A DNA stretch of 64,000 nucleotides from Fibrobacter sp. (GTDB lineage Bacteria; Fibrobacterota; Fibrobacteria; Fibrobacterales; Fibrobacteraceae), in contig JAKSID010000006.1 in the NCBI GenBank assembly GCA_024399035.1, positions 1-64,000 on the forward strand, given 5' to 3'. This document shows positions 16,043 through 24,698 of this stretch, in pieces (positions within the stretch are counted from its first letter, which is position 1; each line of letters starts with the position of its first letter). The position numbers and the translations under genes are program-made. The notes beneath the pieces are model-generated. The model was not told where the DNA came from. It saw only the letters and a program-made list of their open reading frames with translations, and did not search any database.

Positions 16043-16050
16043 CAAATATA
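16043..16050 (-). promoter_or_regulatory. Bacteroidetes-type -7 promoter box
   Basis: TATATTTG on the minus strand ends 5 nt before the lipoprotein ATG at 16037; no Shine-Dalgarno site is present. Confidence 0.5.
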
Positions 16051-16105
16051 GTTTACAAATCTTCACATTACTAGAAAAAAGTTTTTTACTATCTTTTTCA
16101 TCACT

Positions 16106-16498
16106 ATGACAAACGTTGAAATTTTCGACACTACCTTTGCCATGACCATTTTGGTCATTTTGGCTATTTGCGTCCCTGCAATTTTGCTTTTGGCTAACTG
16201 GATTCTGCATCCGGGTAAGATCAAGGATACCGCCATCAAGGGAACTTCCTACGAATGCGGTATTGCTCATGTTTCCGGCACCTCCAACGAACGTTACCCG
16301 GTTAAGTATTACATGGTCGCCATGTTGTTCCTGGTTTTCGACCTTGAAGTTGCCTTCCTCTACCCCTGGACCATCCAGTTCCTGGCTGGCGGTTGGGAAC
16401 TCCTCTATGTCCTGTTGGGCTTCCTCGTGATTCTCGAAGCCGGCTACTGCTACCTCATTAAGAAGGGTGTGTTGAACTGGACTAAGATTCAGGACTAG
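16106..16498 (+). CDS. nuoA: NADH-quinone oxidoreductase subunit A
   Basis: A 130-residue membrane subunit of respiratory complex I with three hydrophobic segments. The family signatures YECG (near residue 50) and KYYMVAMLFLVFDLEVAFLYPW with the conserved acidic residues are intact. NuoA sits in the proton-pumping membrane arm near the quinone site. It is unusual that no nuoB or other nuo gene follows: a terminator lies 28 bp after the stop and neighbours are unrelated. Either the remaining genes are elsewhere or this is an orphan copy. Confidence 0.93.
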   Translation: MTNVEIFDTTFAMTILVILAICVPAILLLANWILHPGKIKDTAIKGTSYECGIAHVSGTSNERYPVKYYMVAMLFLVFDLEVAFLYPWTIQFLAGGWELLYVLLGFLVILEAGYCYLIKKGVLNWTKIQD

Positions 16499-16525
16499 TT
16501 CCCTAAGTCTATTCTATCTCAAAAT

Positions 16526-16558
16526 GACGGTCGCAAGTCTTCTTGCGGCCGTCGCTTT
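16526..16558 (+). terminator. Rho-independent terminator after nuoA
   Basis: GACGGTCGCAAG pairs with CTTGCGGCCGTC with one bulge, followed by a short T-rich tail. Confidence 0.7.
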
Positions 16559-16594
16559 ATATAGATCGAGGGAGGGCAGAGCCCCCCTCGAGCT

Positions 16595-16820
16595 CCCCTA
16601 CCGAAACATTGCTCCGCAAGTTTCGGGTGTGGAGGGAGACATCCCTCCAACCCTCCCCTAGATTCCCCTGCTATAGCAATCAAGGGGCAGGGACCCCCTG
16701 AGCAGGGAGTTTACTCCTCCACTTTCGGGGACCGGCCACACTAAGGAATAAATTCCTAAGTGTGTTTCCGCCGCTCAGAACACGAGAAAAAGTTCGGGCG
16801 CAGCTCGGACTTTTGTGAGT
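16595..16820 (-). repeat. Dispersed gene-end repeat, copy 1
   Basis: On the minus strand this begins ACTCACAAAAGTCCG, continues through a conserved GTTCTGAGCGGCGGAAAC block and a near-perfect hairpin (CACACTTAGGAAT/ATTCCTTAGTGTG), and ends with GTTTCGGTAGGGG. It is nearly identical over about 140 bp to the plus-strand copy at 51086-51243, and carries about 70 bp more between its last two blocks. Both copies lie downstream of a gene in the same orientation and start with a terminator-like stem. Confidence 0.8.
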
Positions 16821-16863
16821 GAGAATTGTCCCCTATGGGGACGTGTGGTAACCCCTTTGCGTC

Positions 16864-17991
16864 TTAAAAGGAATGGCGGAGGTAAACGGTCATACCCAGG
16901 TGGTCGAAGTCGACCCAGCTGAATTCGCCGCGAGCGTAGAGCTGTTCCTTGAGGTTCAGGGCCAACTGGCCACCGAAGCCCACGGCCTGGTGCCATTTGT
17001 TCCGCCAGAGTTCGCTAAAGTGGTCGCCCGACTTTCCGCCTTCGTAGAATATGGTACCTGCCAGTCGCCAAGCCAGGAATTTTCTCAGTTCTGCCTGCAC
17101 GATCAGGGCCTGCTTATCGTTAAAGTAAAGGCTTTCCACCCCGCGGAAACGCTTGATTCCATCGGGGCCCGACAGCATATCGAAGGGTACGTCGCCGTTT
17201 GCCCGCTGCCACAGAACGCCTACGGCCATGGAGGTTTTCCAGAACAGGTAGGTAAAGCCGCGAAGGTCCAGGGATTCTGTGTCAAAGGAGTAGTCACCTA
17301 GAACGTCGCTGTAGAACATTTGCTGCCACTGCACCAAAAATCCGTGCCGGCTCCAGTTCAGGTTGTCGCGGGTATCAAGACCCAGGATATAGCCCGCGCC
17401 GTTTCGCCATCCGGAGTGTTCGTCGGGCAACGTTAAGTTGTCTGCATCGCTTTTCCTAAAGGAAATATCAGAATGCTCCACGTGGATTTCCGCGCCGTAT
17501 CTCAGTTGCTTCGGGAGGCCCACGCTGGATTCTGCCCGGGCGCCGAACTTGAATCTTTCGCGGTCGTAAATAACAAACTTGTCGATGTCAGGGTCGTTTC
17601 CTGCGCCAAAGTAGCTGGCTACCCAGTTCTGGTAACGAAGGTCCGCCTTGAGTGCAATCTGGTCGTGATGCAGGTAGTAGTAAGGTTCAATAAGGAACTG
17701 GAATTGCTTGCGGGTAGACCCGATGGCGGAAACGTCAATCTCGTTGACCTTGCCGCCCTTTTCCAGGGGTTTGAAAAAGACGATGCCCATGGCGCCGAGC
17801 TGGAGCTTGGTCTCTTCGGAGTATCCAAGGACCGGCAGTGCTGTAAAACGCTGGAAATGTTCGGTGGTGTCTGTCGCGACCGTATCCGCGACTGAGCCTG
17901 CCGCGATTGTGTCCGCTGCACCTTCGGAAACAGCAGCCAAAAGCGGTGCTGCGGCCATAAGACCCAGGGCTATGATTTTTACCAGTTCCAT
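16864..17991 (-). CDS. BamA/Omp85-like outer-membrane beta-barrel protein
   Basis: A 375-residue protein with a signal peptide (about 1-20) and a short Ala/Thr-rich N-terminus, then alternating amphipathic strands ending in an aromatic C-terminus (VYLRHSF) typical of barrels inserted by Bam. The pattern (GLDTRDNLNWSRHGFLVQWQQMFY; IKRFRGVESLYFNDKQALIVQAELR; AGTIFYEGGKSGD) resembles the bacterial surface antigen (D15) barrel of the Omp85 superfamily. No POTRA domain is present, so it is a stand-alone barrel rather than BamA itself. The ATG at 17991 follows a TATATTTTC promoter-like box. The open frame continues upstream, but that part is antisense to uup. Confidence 0.75.
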   Translation of the reverse strand: MELVKIIALGLMAAAPLLAAVSEGAADTIAAGSVADTVATDTTEHFQRFTALPVLGYSEETKLQLGAMGIVFFKPLEKGGKVNEIDVSAIGSTRKQFQFLIEPYYYLHHDQIALKADLRYQNWVASYFGAGNDPDIDKFVIYDRERFKFGARAESSVGLPKQLRYGAEIHVEHSDISFRKSDADNLTLPDEHSGWRNGAGYILGLDTRDNLNWSRHGFLVQWQQMFYSDVLGDYSFDTESLDLRGFTYLFWKTSMAVGVLWQRANGDVPFDMLSGPDGIKRFRGVESLYFNDKQALIVQAELRKFLAWRLAGTIFYEGGKSGDHFSELWRNKWHQAVGFGGQLALNLKEQLYARGEFSWVDFDHLGMTVYLRHSF

Positions 17992-18030
17992 TGTTTGAAA
18001 ATATACAATCTCGCAAATTTTTAAAAAAGC

Positions 18031-18038
18031 TATTTTTG
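18031..18038 (+). promoter_or_regulatory. Candidate -7 promoter box of uup
   Basis: TATTTTTG fits TANNTTTG and ends 4 nt before the uup ATG, again without a Shine-Dalgarno site. Confidence 0.4.
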
Positions 18039-18042
18039 GTTT

Positions 18043-19920
18043 ATGCCCATACTTTCTGCACAGAATATTCTTTTGCGTCTTGGCGGCTCTGCTCCGCTGT
18101 TGGACAACGTTACCTTCGACATCGAACCTGGCGACCGCATTTGCCTGGTGGGTCGTAATGGCGAAGGCAAGTCTACGCTTTTGAAGGTTCTTACAGGGGA
18201 GATGGAGTATAACTCCGGCGATGTGATCAAGAAGAATGGGCTGCGCGTAAGCCGTATGATCCAGGAAATTCCCGCCCACATCGATGGCACGGTGCGCGAT
18301 ATCGTGATGGGTAAGGTGGCGGCGGGCAGTTCCGCCGGATGGACTGGAGCCAAGGACGGTTCCGATAACGATGGACATCATGACGCTGCGGCCGAGGCGA
18401 TTCTCGGTAAGACCGGCATTGATGCCGAGGCCCAGTACGACAGCCTTAGCGGTGGCCAGAAGCGTCGTGTACTTTTTGCCCGCGCCGTTGCCGAAGATCC
18501 GGATTTGCTTTTGCTGGACGAACCCACTAACCATCTGGACATTCCCGCAATCCAGTGGCTGGAAGGTATTGTGACCCGCCTGAATTGTGCCGTTATGTTC
18601 GTCAGCCATGACCGCGCCTTTGTGCGCCGCACCGCCACAAGAATTTTTGAACTGGACCGTGGCCGCGTCCGTAGCTGGGACTTTCCTTACGACAAGTTTG
18701 TCCAGTTCCGCGATCAGGCTCTTGCCGAAGAAGAAAAGGCCAACGCCTTGTTCGACAAACGCCTTGCCGAAGAAGAAGTGTGGATCCGCAAGGGCATCCA
18801 GGCTCGCCGCACCCGTAACGAGGGCCGCGTCCGCGCTCTTATCAAGATGCGTCAGGAACGTGCCGAACGCCGCACCCGCACAGGTACAGTCTCCATGCAG
18901 ATTACCGAGGCGGAACGCTCCGGCCGAATGGTTGCCCGTTTGACTGGCGTGACCTATTCCTACGCCGACGAATCTACGGGCGGTGCTCCCATGCCCCTCA
19001 TCAACGATTTTTCTACGGAAGTTTCCCGCGGCGATCGCATTGGCATCGTAGGCCCCAACGGCTCCGGCAAGACCACTCTCTTGAAGTTGATTCTTGGGGA
19101 GCTGCAGCCCGACGCGGGTGAAATCCGCCTGGGTACCAATCTTGAAATTGCTTACTTCGACCAGATGCGTACGCGCCTTCGCGAAGACAAGTCCCTGATC
19201 GAAAACATCGGCGACGGACAGGCCTACATTACGCTGAACGGCGTCAAGCGCCATGTGTTAAGTTATCTGCAAGACTTCCTTTTCAGTGCTGACAGAGCCC
19301 GCGGCCCCATTAGCGCTTTGAGCGGCGGTGAACGCAATCGCTTGTTGTTGGCTTGCCTTTTCAGCCACCCCAGCAACGTACTGGTTCTTGATGAACCTAC
19401 CAATGACTTGGACATGGAAACCCTGGACCTGTTGGCAGAACTTTTGGCAGAATACAAGGGCACCGTCCTTACCGTGAGCCACGACAGAGCCTTTTTGGAT
19501 TCTGTGGCCACCAGCATCTTTGCCATTGAAGAAAACGGAACCGTGTTTGAAGCCGTGGGCGGTTACACCGATTACGAAGCCAACAAGAAAATCCGCGACA
19601 AGGAAGCCGCAAATGCCGCCCGCATCGCTGCTGAAAAGCAAGCCGCTGCAACCCCTGGTGCAACTTCCTCTGCGATCCCTTCCAGCGACGTAGCAAAAAA
19701 GAAAAAGCGCAGCTACAACGAGGAACGTGAGTACGCCGCCCTTCCCGAAAAAATCGAGAAACTGGAATCCGAAATCTCTGACCGCCAGAACGAACTTTGC
19801 AAGCCCGAGGTCTGTACCAATGCCGCCCGCATCGTGGAACTCCAGAAGGAAATCTCCGACCGCGAGGCCGAACTTGAAAAGGCATATGAGCGTTTCGAGT
19901 ATCTGGACTCCTTGGGTTAA
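18043..19920 (+). CDS. uup: ABC-F family ATPase Uup
   Basis: A 625-residue soluble ABC-F ATPase with two nucleotide-binding domains and no membrane domain. Walker A motifs GRNGEGKST (about 37) and GPNGSGKTT (about 340), signatures LSGGQKRR and LSGGERNR, and Walker B LLLLDEPTNHLD and VLVLDEPTNDLD are intact. The interdomain linker (EEEVWIRKGIQARRTRNEGRVRALIKMR) is diagnostic of Uup, and the C-terminal 90 residues form the expected coiled coil. Family members act on the ribosome or on branched DNA. An acidic Gly/Asp/His insertion (about 102-122) in the first domain is a local peculiarity. Confidence 0.93.
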   Translation: MPILSAQNILLRLGGSAPLLDNVTFDIEPGDRICLVGRNGEGKSTLLKVLTGEMEYNSGDVIKKNGLRVSRMIQEIPAHIDGTVRDIVMGKVAAGSSAGWTGAKDGSDNDGHHDAAAEAILGKTGIDAEAQYDSLSGGQKRRVLFARAVAEDPDLLLLDEPTNHLDIPAIQWLEGIVTRLNCAVMFVSHDRAFVRRTATRIFELDRGRVRSWDFPYDKFVQFRDQALAEEEKANALFDKRLAEEEVWIRKGIQARRTRNEGRVRALIKMRQERAERRTRTGTVSMQITEAERSGRMVARLTGVTYSYADESTGGAPMPLINDFSTEVSRGDRIGIVGPNGSGKTTLLKLILGELQPDAGEIRLGTNLEIAYFDQMRTRLREDKSLIENIGDGQAYITLNGVKRHVLSYLQDFLFSADRARGPISALSGGERNRLLLACLFSHPSNVLVLDEPTNDLDMETLDLLAELLAEYKGTVLTVSHDRAFLDSVATSIFAIEENGTVFEAVGGYTDYEANKKIRDKEAANAARIAAEKQAAATPGATSSAIPSSDVAKKKKRSYNEEREYAALPEKIEKLESEISDRQNELCKPEVCTNAARIVELQKEISDREAELEKAYERFEYLDSLG

Positions 19921-19926
19921 TTGACT

Positions 19927-20000
19927 AAAATCACTTTTTTAGCGTGATTTACGTTGTTTTACAACGCCAATGCTCTTGGCGCGGGAACTTTTTTCCCTTT
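19927..20000 (+). terminator. Probable terminator region after uup
   Basis: Two consecutive hairpins (AAATCAC/GTGATTT with a T-rich loop; GCCAA/TTGGC) are followed by T-runs. Neither alone is a classical strong terminator, but together they separate uup from the secreted-protein gene. Confidence 0.4.
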
Positions 20001-20060
20001 TTTTATGTATAATATGGCCTAGGAATGATCGTTTGGGAAAAACTCTTCCAGGAGAATTAA

Positions 20061-21623
20061 ATGAGAAAGCAAATTTTGGCATTCGGTCTTATGGCCGCAA
20101 CTGCTTCCATGGCCGCTCTGATCAGCGACTTTGAAACAGACACTCAGGCAAGTGTTGGCACCAGCACTTATTGGTATTACTATAACGTTGACGATAAAGG
20201 TAATGGTACCGCAACTGTCACCAACGAAGATGATGCCCAATATGGTGGTAAGGTCATCAAGCTCGACGACGCTGGCAATGGCGTTATGGGCGTCGAAGGC
20301 ATCGTTCTCGCTAAGGGCGATATGAGCTACTCTCCCCAGGTCGCTATGGGTCTCGGTGACGACGAACAGGCCTTGGCTGGTGAATTTTCTAGCTGCACCA
20401 CTATTAGCTACAAGTACAAGGGCGCAGCCCACTATCTCAAGGTTCAGATGACCACTGAAACCGATAGCGATCCTCAGCATCGTGCAACCCAGAATGCTTC
20501 CACTACTTGGAAGACCGTGTCTGTAAGCACCTCCGCTATGAAGCCCGGTTGGGGCACTGGCATTACCTTGGATATGAGCAAGGTGTTCAAGATGGCTTTC
20601 GTTGTTGAAGCTAATGCTACTCCGACTCCGGACTATCTGTATATTGACGATGTGACCTGTGGCGCATCAAGCACCGGCACTGGCACCGGCACTGGCACCG
20701 GCACCGGCACTGGTACCGGTACTGGCACTGGTACCGGTACTGGCACTGGTACTAGCACCGGCACAACTGGTGGCGCTGGTCTCATCTCTGACTTCGAAAA
20801 GGATGGCGGTTCTAACCTGACTGCAAAAACCAAGGAATCCTACTGGTATGCATACATGGTTGATGGTGACGGCGCTGGCGTCGCAACTATCACTAACGAA
20901 CCCAACGATTACGATGGCTATGTGGTGAACTTCACCGATGCAACTGCTGGCGGATACGCTGGTCTCAATGGCATTACCCTTGCTAAGGGTGATTACGAAT
21001 GGACTCCGCAGGTTGCTCTCGGCCTGGATCTCACCGCTGGTGAACTTCAGGGTTGTACTTCTATTTCTTACAAGTACAAGGGCGCTGCACACTACCTGAA
21101 GGTTCAGATGTCCACCGAAAAGGATGGCGATCCTCAGCATCGCGCATCCCAGGTTGCTTCTACCTCCTGGAAGTCTGTGAAGGTCACTCCGTCTACCATG
21201 AAGCCGGGTTGGGAAACTGAAACTGCAGGTCCCGCTCTTGATATGTCCAAGGTTGTCAAGATGGCATTCGTCATTGAATCCGAAACCACTCCGACTCCGG
21301 ACTATCTGTGGATTGATGATGTTGCTTGTGCTGGTGCTGCCTTTGATAAGACTACAAAGCCCGTTACCGGCATCGCTCCTGTTGTAAAGGCTGCTGGTTT
21401 CTCTGCAAAGGCTATGGGCTCCTCTGTGATGCTCACCTCTGCAGTTGGTGCAAGCGTTCGCGTCCAGGTGTTCGACATGATGGGCCACATGGTTGCAAGC
21501 CAGACTGGTTTCATGATGCCTGGTTCTCAGCAGTTCAGCTTTGCTAAGCTCTCTCAGGGCAATTACGTTGTGCGTGCCACTGTGGGCAGCAAGATGCAGA
21601 CTGTTCGCATGAACATCAAGTAG
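20061..21623 (+). CDS. Secreted protein with duplicated carbohydrate-binding-like domain and Thr-Gly linker
   Basis: A 520-residue exported protein with a signal peptide (to about Ala19). Two homologous domains of about 180 residues (roughly 20-200 and 238-422) share ISDFE, TYWYYY/SYWYAY, ISYKYKGAAHYLKVQM, DPQHRA and PTPDYL.IDDV.C. This jelly-roll-like pattern suggests a carbohydrate-binding module, but I cannot assign a CBM family. They are joined by about 14 Thr-Gly dipeptides. The last 75 residues (VRVQVFDMMGHMVASQ to GNYVVRATVGSKMQTVRMNIK) are a T9SS-like sorting tail. An AGGAG site lies upstream, and a strong terminator follows. Confidence 0.75.
   Translation: MRKQILAFGLMAATASMAALISDFETDTQASVGTSTYWYYYNVDDKGNGTATVTNEDDAQYGGKVIKLDDAGNGVMGVEGIVLAKGDMSYSPQVAMGLGDDEQALAGEFSSCTTISYKYKGAAHYLKVQMTTETDSDPQHRATQNASTTWKTVSVSTSAMKPGWGTGITLDMSKVFKMAFVVEANATPTPDYLYIDDVTCGASSTGTGTGTGTGTGTGTGTGTGTGTGTGTSTGTTGGAGLISDFEKDGGSNLTAKTKESYWYAYMVDGDGAGVATITNEPNDYDGYVVNFTDATAGGYAGLNGITLAKGDYEWTPQVALGLDLTAGELQGCTSISYKYKGAAHYLKVQMSTEKDGDPQHRASQVASTSWKSVKVTPSTMKPGWETETAGPALDMSKVVKMAFVIESETTPTPDYLWIDDVACAGAAFDKTTKPVTGIAPVVKAAGFSAKAMGSSVMLTSAVGASVRVQVFDMMGHMVASQTGFMMPGSQQFSFAKLSQGNYVVRATVGSKMQTVRMNIK
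20670..20766 (+). repeat. Hexanucleotide repeat encoding a Thr-Gly linker
   Basis: About 14 consecutive copies of GGCAC(C/T)/GGTAC(C/T) units, in frame inside the coding sequence, give alternating Thr and Gly. Such a repeat may vary in length between strains without breaking the frame. Confidence 0.85.
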
Positions 21624-21647
21624 TCGTCGCTACATAAAAAAATTAAG

Positions 21648-21680
21648 GTTCCCACGTTTCGTGGGGGCCTTTTTTGTTTT
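21648..21680 (+). terminator. Rho-independent terminator
   Basis: A CCCACG-TTT-CGTGGG stem with extended pairing is followed by CCTTTTTTGTTTT. Confidence 0.85.
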
Positions 21681-21786
21681 CTAAATAGCAATATGGAATG
21701 CTTAAAGACTTTTTTACAAGCAAAAAAATATTGTTTTATTATTTTTTGTGTAAGGTGTATGGAATATGGAAAAAAGAGGCTTTTAC

Positions 21787-24459
21787 ATGTTCAAAAAATT
21801 TGGTTTTTTAGTCGCCGGCCTGCTTGCCGGCAATGCTCTCGCAGCCGCCTCTGCGCCTGTGTGGAACAACACTGATGGCGCAGGTACCATTGCTCGCGGT
21901 GGTGTCTGGTATAGCTACGGTAAAGATAACGGTGCTGTGGCTACCATGACTGACGTCGCTGCGGGTAAGTCTATTGCAATTACGGTAAGCGCCACCAACG
22001 AGTCCAGTTCTGGCGGTATGGGTATTTCCCTTGCAAAGAACGATGGCGTCAAGGATTTGTCCGCCTACGCCGGTGTGTGCCTTACCTATTCCGCCACCCA
22101 GAAATTCAGGTTCGATGTTAAGACCAGCGGCATCACTGACTACGACTACAACGGTATGATCCTGCCGGCCCACAGCAAGCAGGATACCACTTACATTCCA
22201 TTTAGCAAGTTGGCACAGGAAGGCTGGGGCGACGCGGTTTCCTTTGATGCTTCCGATGTCCAGGCATTCCAGTTTAGCTACAAGCAGTCCTTGTATGCGG
22301 ATACAAAGACCACCAAGAATACCATTGTGGTTTCCTCTATCACTCTTGGTTCCTCCTGCACCAACCATCCGCCCGTTCTTACCAGCGCCTATGCAGCCAT
22401 TAACGGAAAGACGGTTGATATTGCCGAAGGTGCAACTCACGAAATCCCGCTGGCCGATGTCTTTGTTGACGAAGACGGCGATGAACTGACTTACACCGTA
22501 ACGATGAGCGGCGCAGAGAACTCTGTGAATCTCCTGGATACGGCAAAGACTTTCACCATGAAGGACACTCTTCATTTTGCAACTGCTGCAAATCCCGAAG
22601 GTGACGTCGATGTGACGATTTCCGCCAAGGATACCCATGGCAATACCAAGGCATTCTCCTTTACCTTCCATACCGAAGATGTGGAAAACGCTCCTGTTGC
22701 AAAGAACTTCTCTTTTGAGGTTCCGGAAGATTCCTCTTACAAGAGCCCGATTGCTGCACGTCTCTCGGTCTTTGGTTCTGACGCCGATGGCGACAAGATT
22801 GCTCCGGTAATTGAGACTGAGCCTGCCCATGGTACCTTGGAGGTGGCTGCTAACGGTATCTTTACCTACAAACCCGCAGCGGATTTCAACGGCAAGGACA
22901 CCTTTACCTTCAAGTTCGTAGAAACCGAAACTACCGATGCTCTCGAAAGTAATGTTGCTACCTGCACCATTACCGTGACCCCTGTGAATGATGCTCCGGT
23001 TGTTTCTTTCGTTAAAGACGGCGCCTTTGAAGATGACAATGGCAAGGAATACTCCTATGGCGACACCCTGGAAGTTGACGAAGACTTTACCGCCTTCTCT
23101 ATCTTGGTTCCTGCTGCAAACGTTACCGTAACTGATGTAGATGGCGAAGATGATATCGTTGTTGATGCCAAGGTCTCTGGCGTCGTTACAACAAAGTTTG
23201 TCGCCGACGGTGAAATCTACACCATCGAAATTTCTGCAATCAAGGATGCCAATGGCGTTGCAAAGGTTAGCCTGGTTGCCGGCGACCACAAGATTACCAA
23301 GTCCCAGGTGATTTGCTACGTAAAGGTTAACTCCGTAATCGATCCTCCCACCGTAAAGGATGACGAATATACCATTCCGCAGGATTCCTTGTTCAAGGTT
23401 GCCGCTAAGAATGGTGTGCTTGCAAACGATGTGAACCCGGATAGCATTGAAATAATCGCTGTGCTAGATGTAGATCCCGATCATGGTACTGTAGTCTTGG
23501 CTGAAGATGGCTCCTTCACCTACGAATCCGAACCGGGTTATGAGGGTGTAGATTACTTTGGCTATGTTGTTAAGTATGGTGAATCTGGTGAAACCGAAAT
23601 GGGCGTCGTGACCATCAACGTGGTCTATAAGAACAAGGCTCCTTCTATTGTTGAAGGCGTACTTGATACTGTCGGTACAAGACTTGCAAGTCTTAGCGAA
23701 GATTTCGTTGTGATCAAGAAGTACACCAAGGCCGAGGTTCAATCCTGGTTTGAAGACGACCAGAATACTGCTGCAGAATTGACCTATTCTGTGCGTAGCG
23801 ATGACAGTCTCCTGGCTCCTTCCATTGCTTCTGGTGTAATCTCTATTAAGTCTGTGAAGGACGCCTGTGGTGAAGCTGAAGTTATCGTAACTGCCAAGGA
23901 CAAGAATGGCGCTACCACGGATCTTGCTATTCCTGCAAGTATTGCATGTGTCAATGATCGTCCTGTTGTACTGAAATCCGATACCATCTTTATCAATTCT
24001 GATTCTGCCTTCGTTGTTAAGGTAAGCCTTCTCGATTACGTTTCCGATCCGGATGGAGATTCTTTGAGCTTCGCTCCTTCTGTCAATTCTCGATTGATTG
24101 TTACGGTTGAAGATGATTCCCTTGTGCTTACCGCAATGGAACGTACGAAGTATACAATGGGAACTGAGACTACACTCACCATTAGGGCTTCTGATGGAAA
24201 AGTGTATACCACGCTTACGCTGTGTGTCAAGTGGGACGACTCCAAGACCGCTATCACACCTGTGATTGCCGCTCCCAAGTCCACTTGGCAGAATGCAATC
24301 CTTGCTAACCGTGGTGTGGCTGCCATGTTCGACATGCAGGGCCGCGTCATGTGGAAGCAGAAGTTGCCGGTGAGCGAGGCTGAAGTCCGCGCTGTCGCTG
24401 CTGGCGTGCAGGGCCGCAAGATCCTGATGGTGAATAAGCAGACTTACACTATCAAGTAA
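21787..24459 (+). CDS. Large secreted protein with tandem cadherin/Ig-like repeats
   Basis: An 890-residue exported protein. The signal peptide (MFKKFGFLVAGLLAGNALA) is followed by an N-terminal domain (about 22-195) resembling CIA30/CBM11-type jelly rolls (ISLAKNDGVKDLSAYAGVCLTY; FQFSYKQSLYAD). Then come at least four tandem-95/cadherin-like repeats with recurring VFVDEDGDELTY, DADGDK, NDAPVV, GTL.V..NGIFTYKP and GSFTYESEPGYEGVDYFGY motifs, whose Asp residues probably bind calcium. The last 60 residues (VAAMFDMQGRVMWKQKLP to KQTYTIK) fit a T9SS-like tail. The ATG at 21787 is chosen over one seven codons upstream because AAAGAGG precedes it. Likely a surface adhesin or structural protein. Confidence 0.75.
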   Translation: MFKKFGFLVAGLLAGNALAAASAPVWNNTDGAGTIARGGVWYSYGKDNGAVATMTDVAAGKSIAITVSATNESSSGGMGISLAKNDGVKDLSAYAGVCLTYSATQKFRFDVKTSGITDYDYNGMILPAHSKQDTTYIPFSKLAQEGWGDAVSFDASDVQAFQFSYKQSLYADTKTTKNTIVVSSITLGSSCTNHPPVLTSAYAAINGKTVDIAEGATHEIPLADVFVDEDGDELTYTVTMSGAENSVNLLDTAKTFTMKDTLHFATAANPEGDVDVTISAKDTHGNTKAFSFTFHTEDVENAPVAKNFSFEVPEDSSYKSPIAARLSVFGSDADGDKIAPVIETEPAHGTLEVAANGIFTYKPAADFNGKDTFTFKFVETETTDALESNVATCTITVTPVNDAPVVSFVKDGAFEDDNGKEYSYGDTLEVDEDFTAFSILVPAANVTVTDVDGEDDIVVDAKVSGVVTTKFVADGEIYTIEISAIKDANGVAKVSLVAGDHKITKSQVICYVKVNSVIDPPTVKDDEYTIPQDSLFKVAAKNGVLANDVNPDSIEIIAVLDVDPDHGTVVLAEDGSFTYESEPGYEGVDYFGYVVKYGESGETEMGVVTINVVYKNKAPSIVEGVLDTVGTRLASLSEDFVVIKKYTKAEVQSWFEDDQNTAAELTYSVRSDDSLLAPSIASGVISIKSVKDACGEAEVIVTAKDKNGATTDLAIPASIACVNDRPVVLKSDTIFINSDSAFVVKVSLLDYVSDPDGDSLSFAPSVNSRLIVTVEDDSLVLTAMERTKYTMGTETTLTIRASDGKVYTTLTLCVKWDDSKTAITPVIAAPKSTWQNAILANRGVAAMFDMQGRVMWKQKLPVSEAEVRAVAAGVQGRKILMVNKQTYTIK

Positions 24460-24473
24460 TTGCGGGCAATCCC

Positions 24474-24510
24474 GCAATGTCATCGCGAGCAAAGCGACGC
24501 GATCGAAACA
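24474..24510 (+). repeat. Intergenic REP-like repeat (TGTCATCGCGAG)
   Basis: AATGTCATCGCGAGCAAAGC follows the stop codon of the large secreted protein. The related sequence TGTCATTGCGAGG occurs in inverted orientation right after the ackA stop (24686-24698) and again near 33755. Confidence 0.6.
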
Positions 24511-24612
24511 TGACTCGCTCCCTCACGTACGATATGTACGCTACGGGAGCTCGCGCCTGGTCTCACTTGCTTCTAAGAAAAAATGAACGTCTGGTTCTAA
24601 GCAAAAAAAGAA

Positions 24613-24644
24613 AAGGCTCCGCATTGCGGAGTCTTTCTTGTTTT
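24613..24644 (+). terminator. Terminator between convergent genes
   Basis: A GGCTCCGCATTGCGGAGTC stem with a CTTTCTTGTTTT tail sits between the secreted-protein gene and ackA. The minus side also carries T-rich sequence. Confidence 0.75.
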
Positions 24645-24698
24645 AAAGCGGTTTTATTCTGCTTCGTTTGCTTTGGCGCCATGCGCCTCGCAATGACA

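Larger units (their letters stand above)
16499..16863. other. Gene-free region: nuoA terminator, dispersed repeat, hairpin
   Basis: This 365-bp stretch holds the nuoA terminator, the first copy of a dispersed gene-end repeat on the minus strand, and a GTCCCC-TAT-GGGGAC hairpin (16828-16842) just past the stop codon of the barrel gene. No coding sequence is supported. Confidence 0.6.

Noticed and set aside
17992-19254. N-terminal extension of the BamA-like protein
   Set aside because: The upstream open frame is antisense to uup. The Met at 17991 starts a good signal peptide and follows a promoter-like box.
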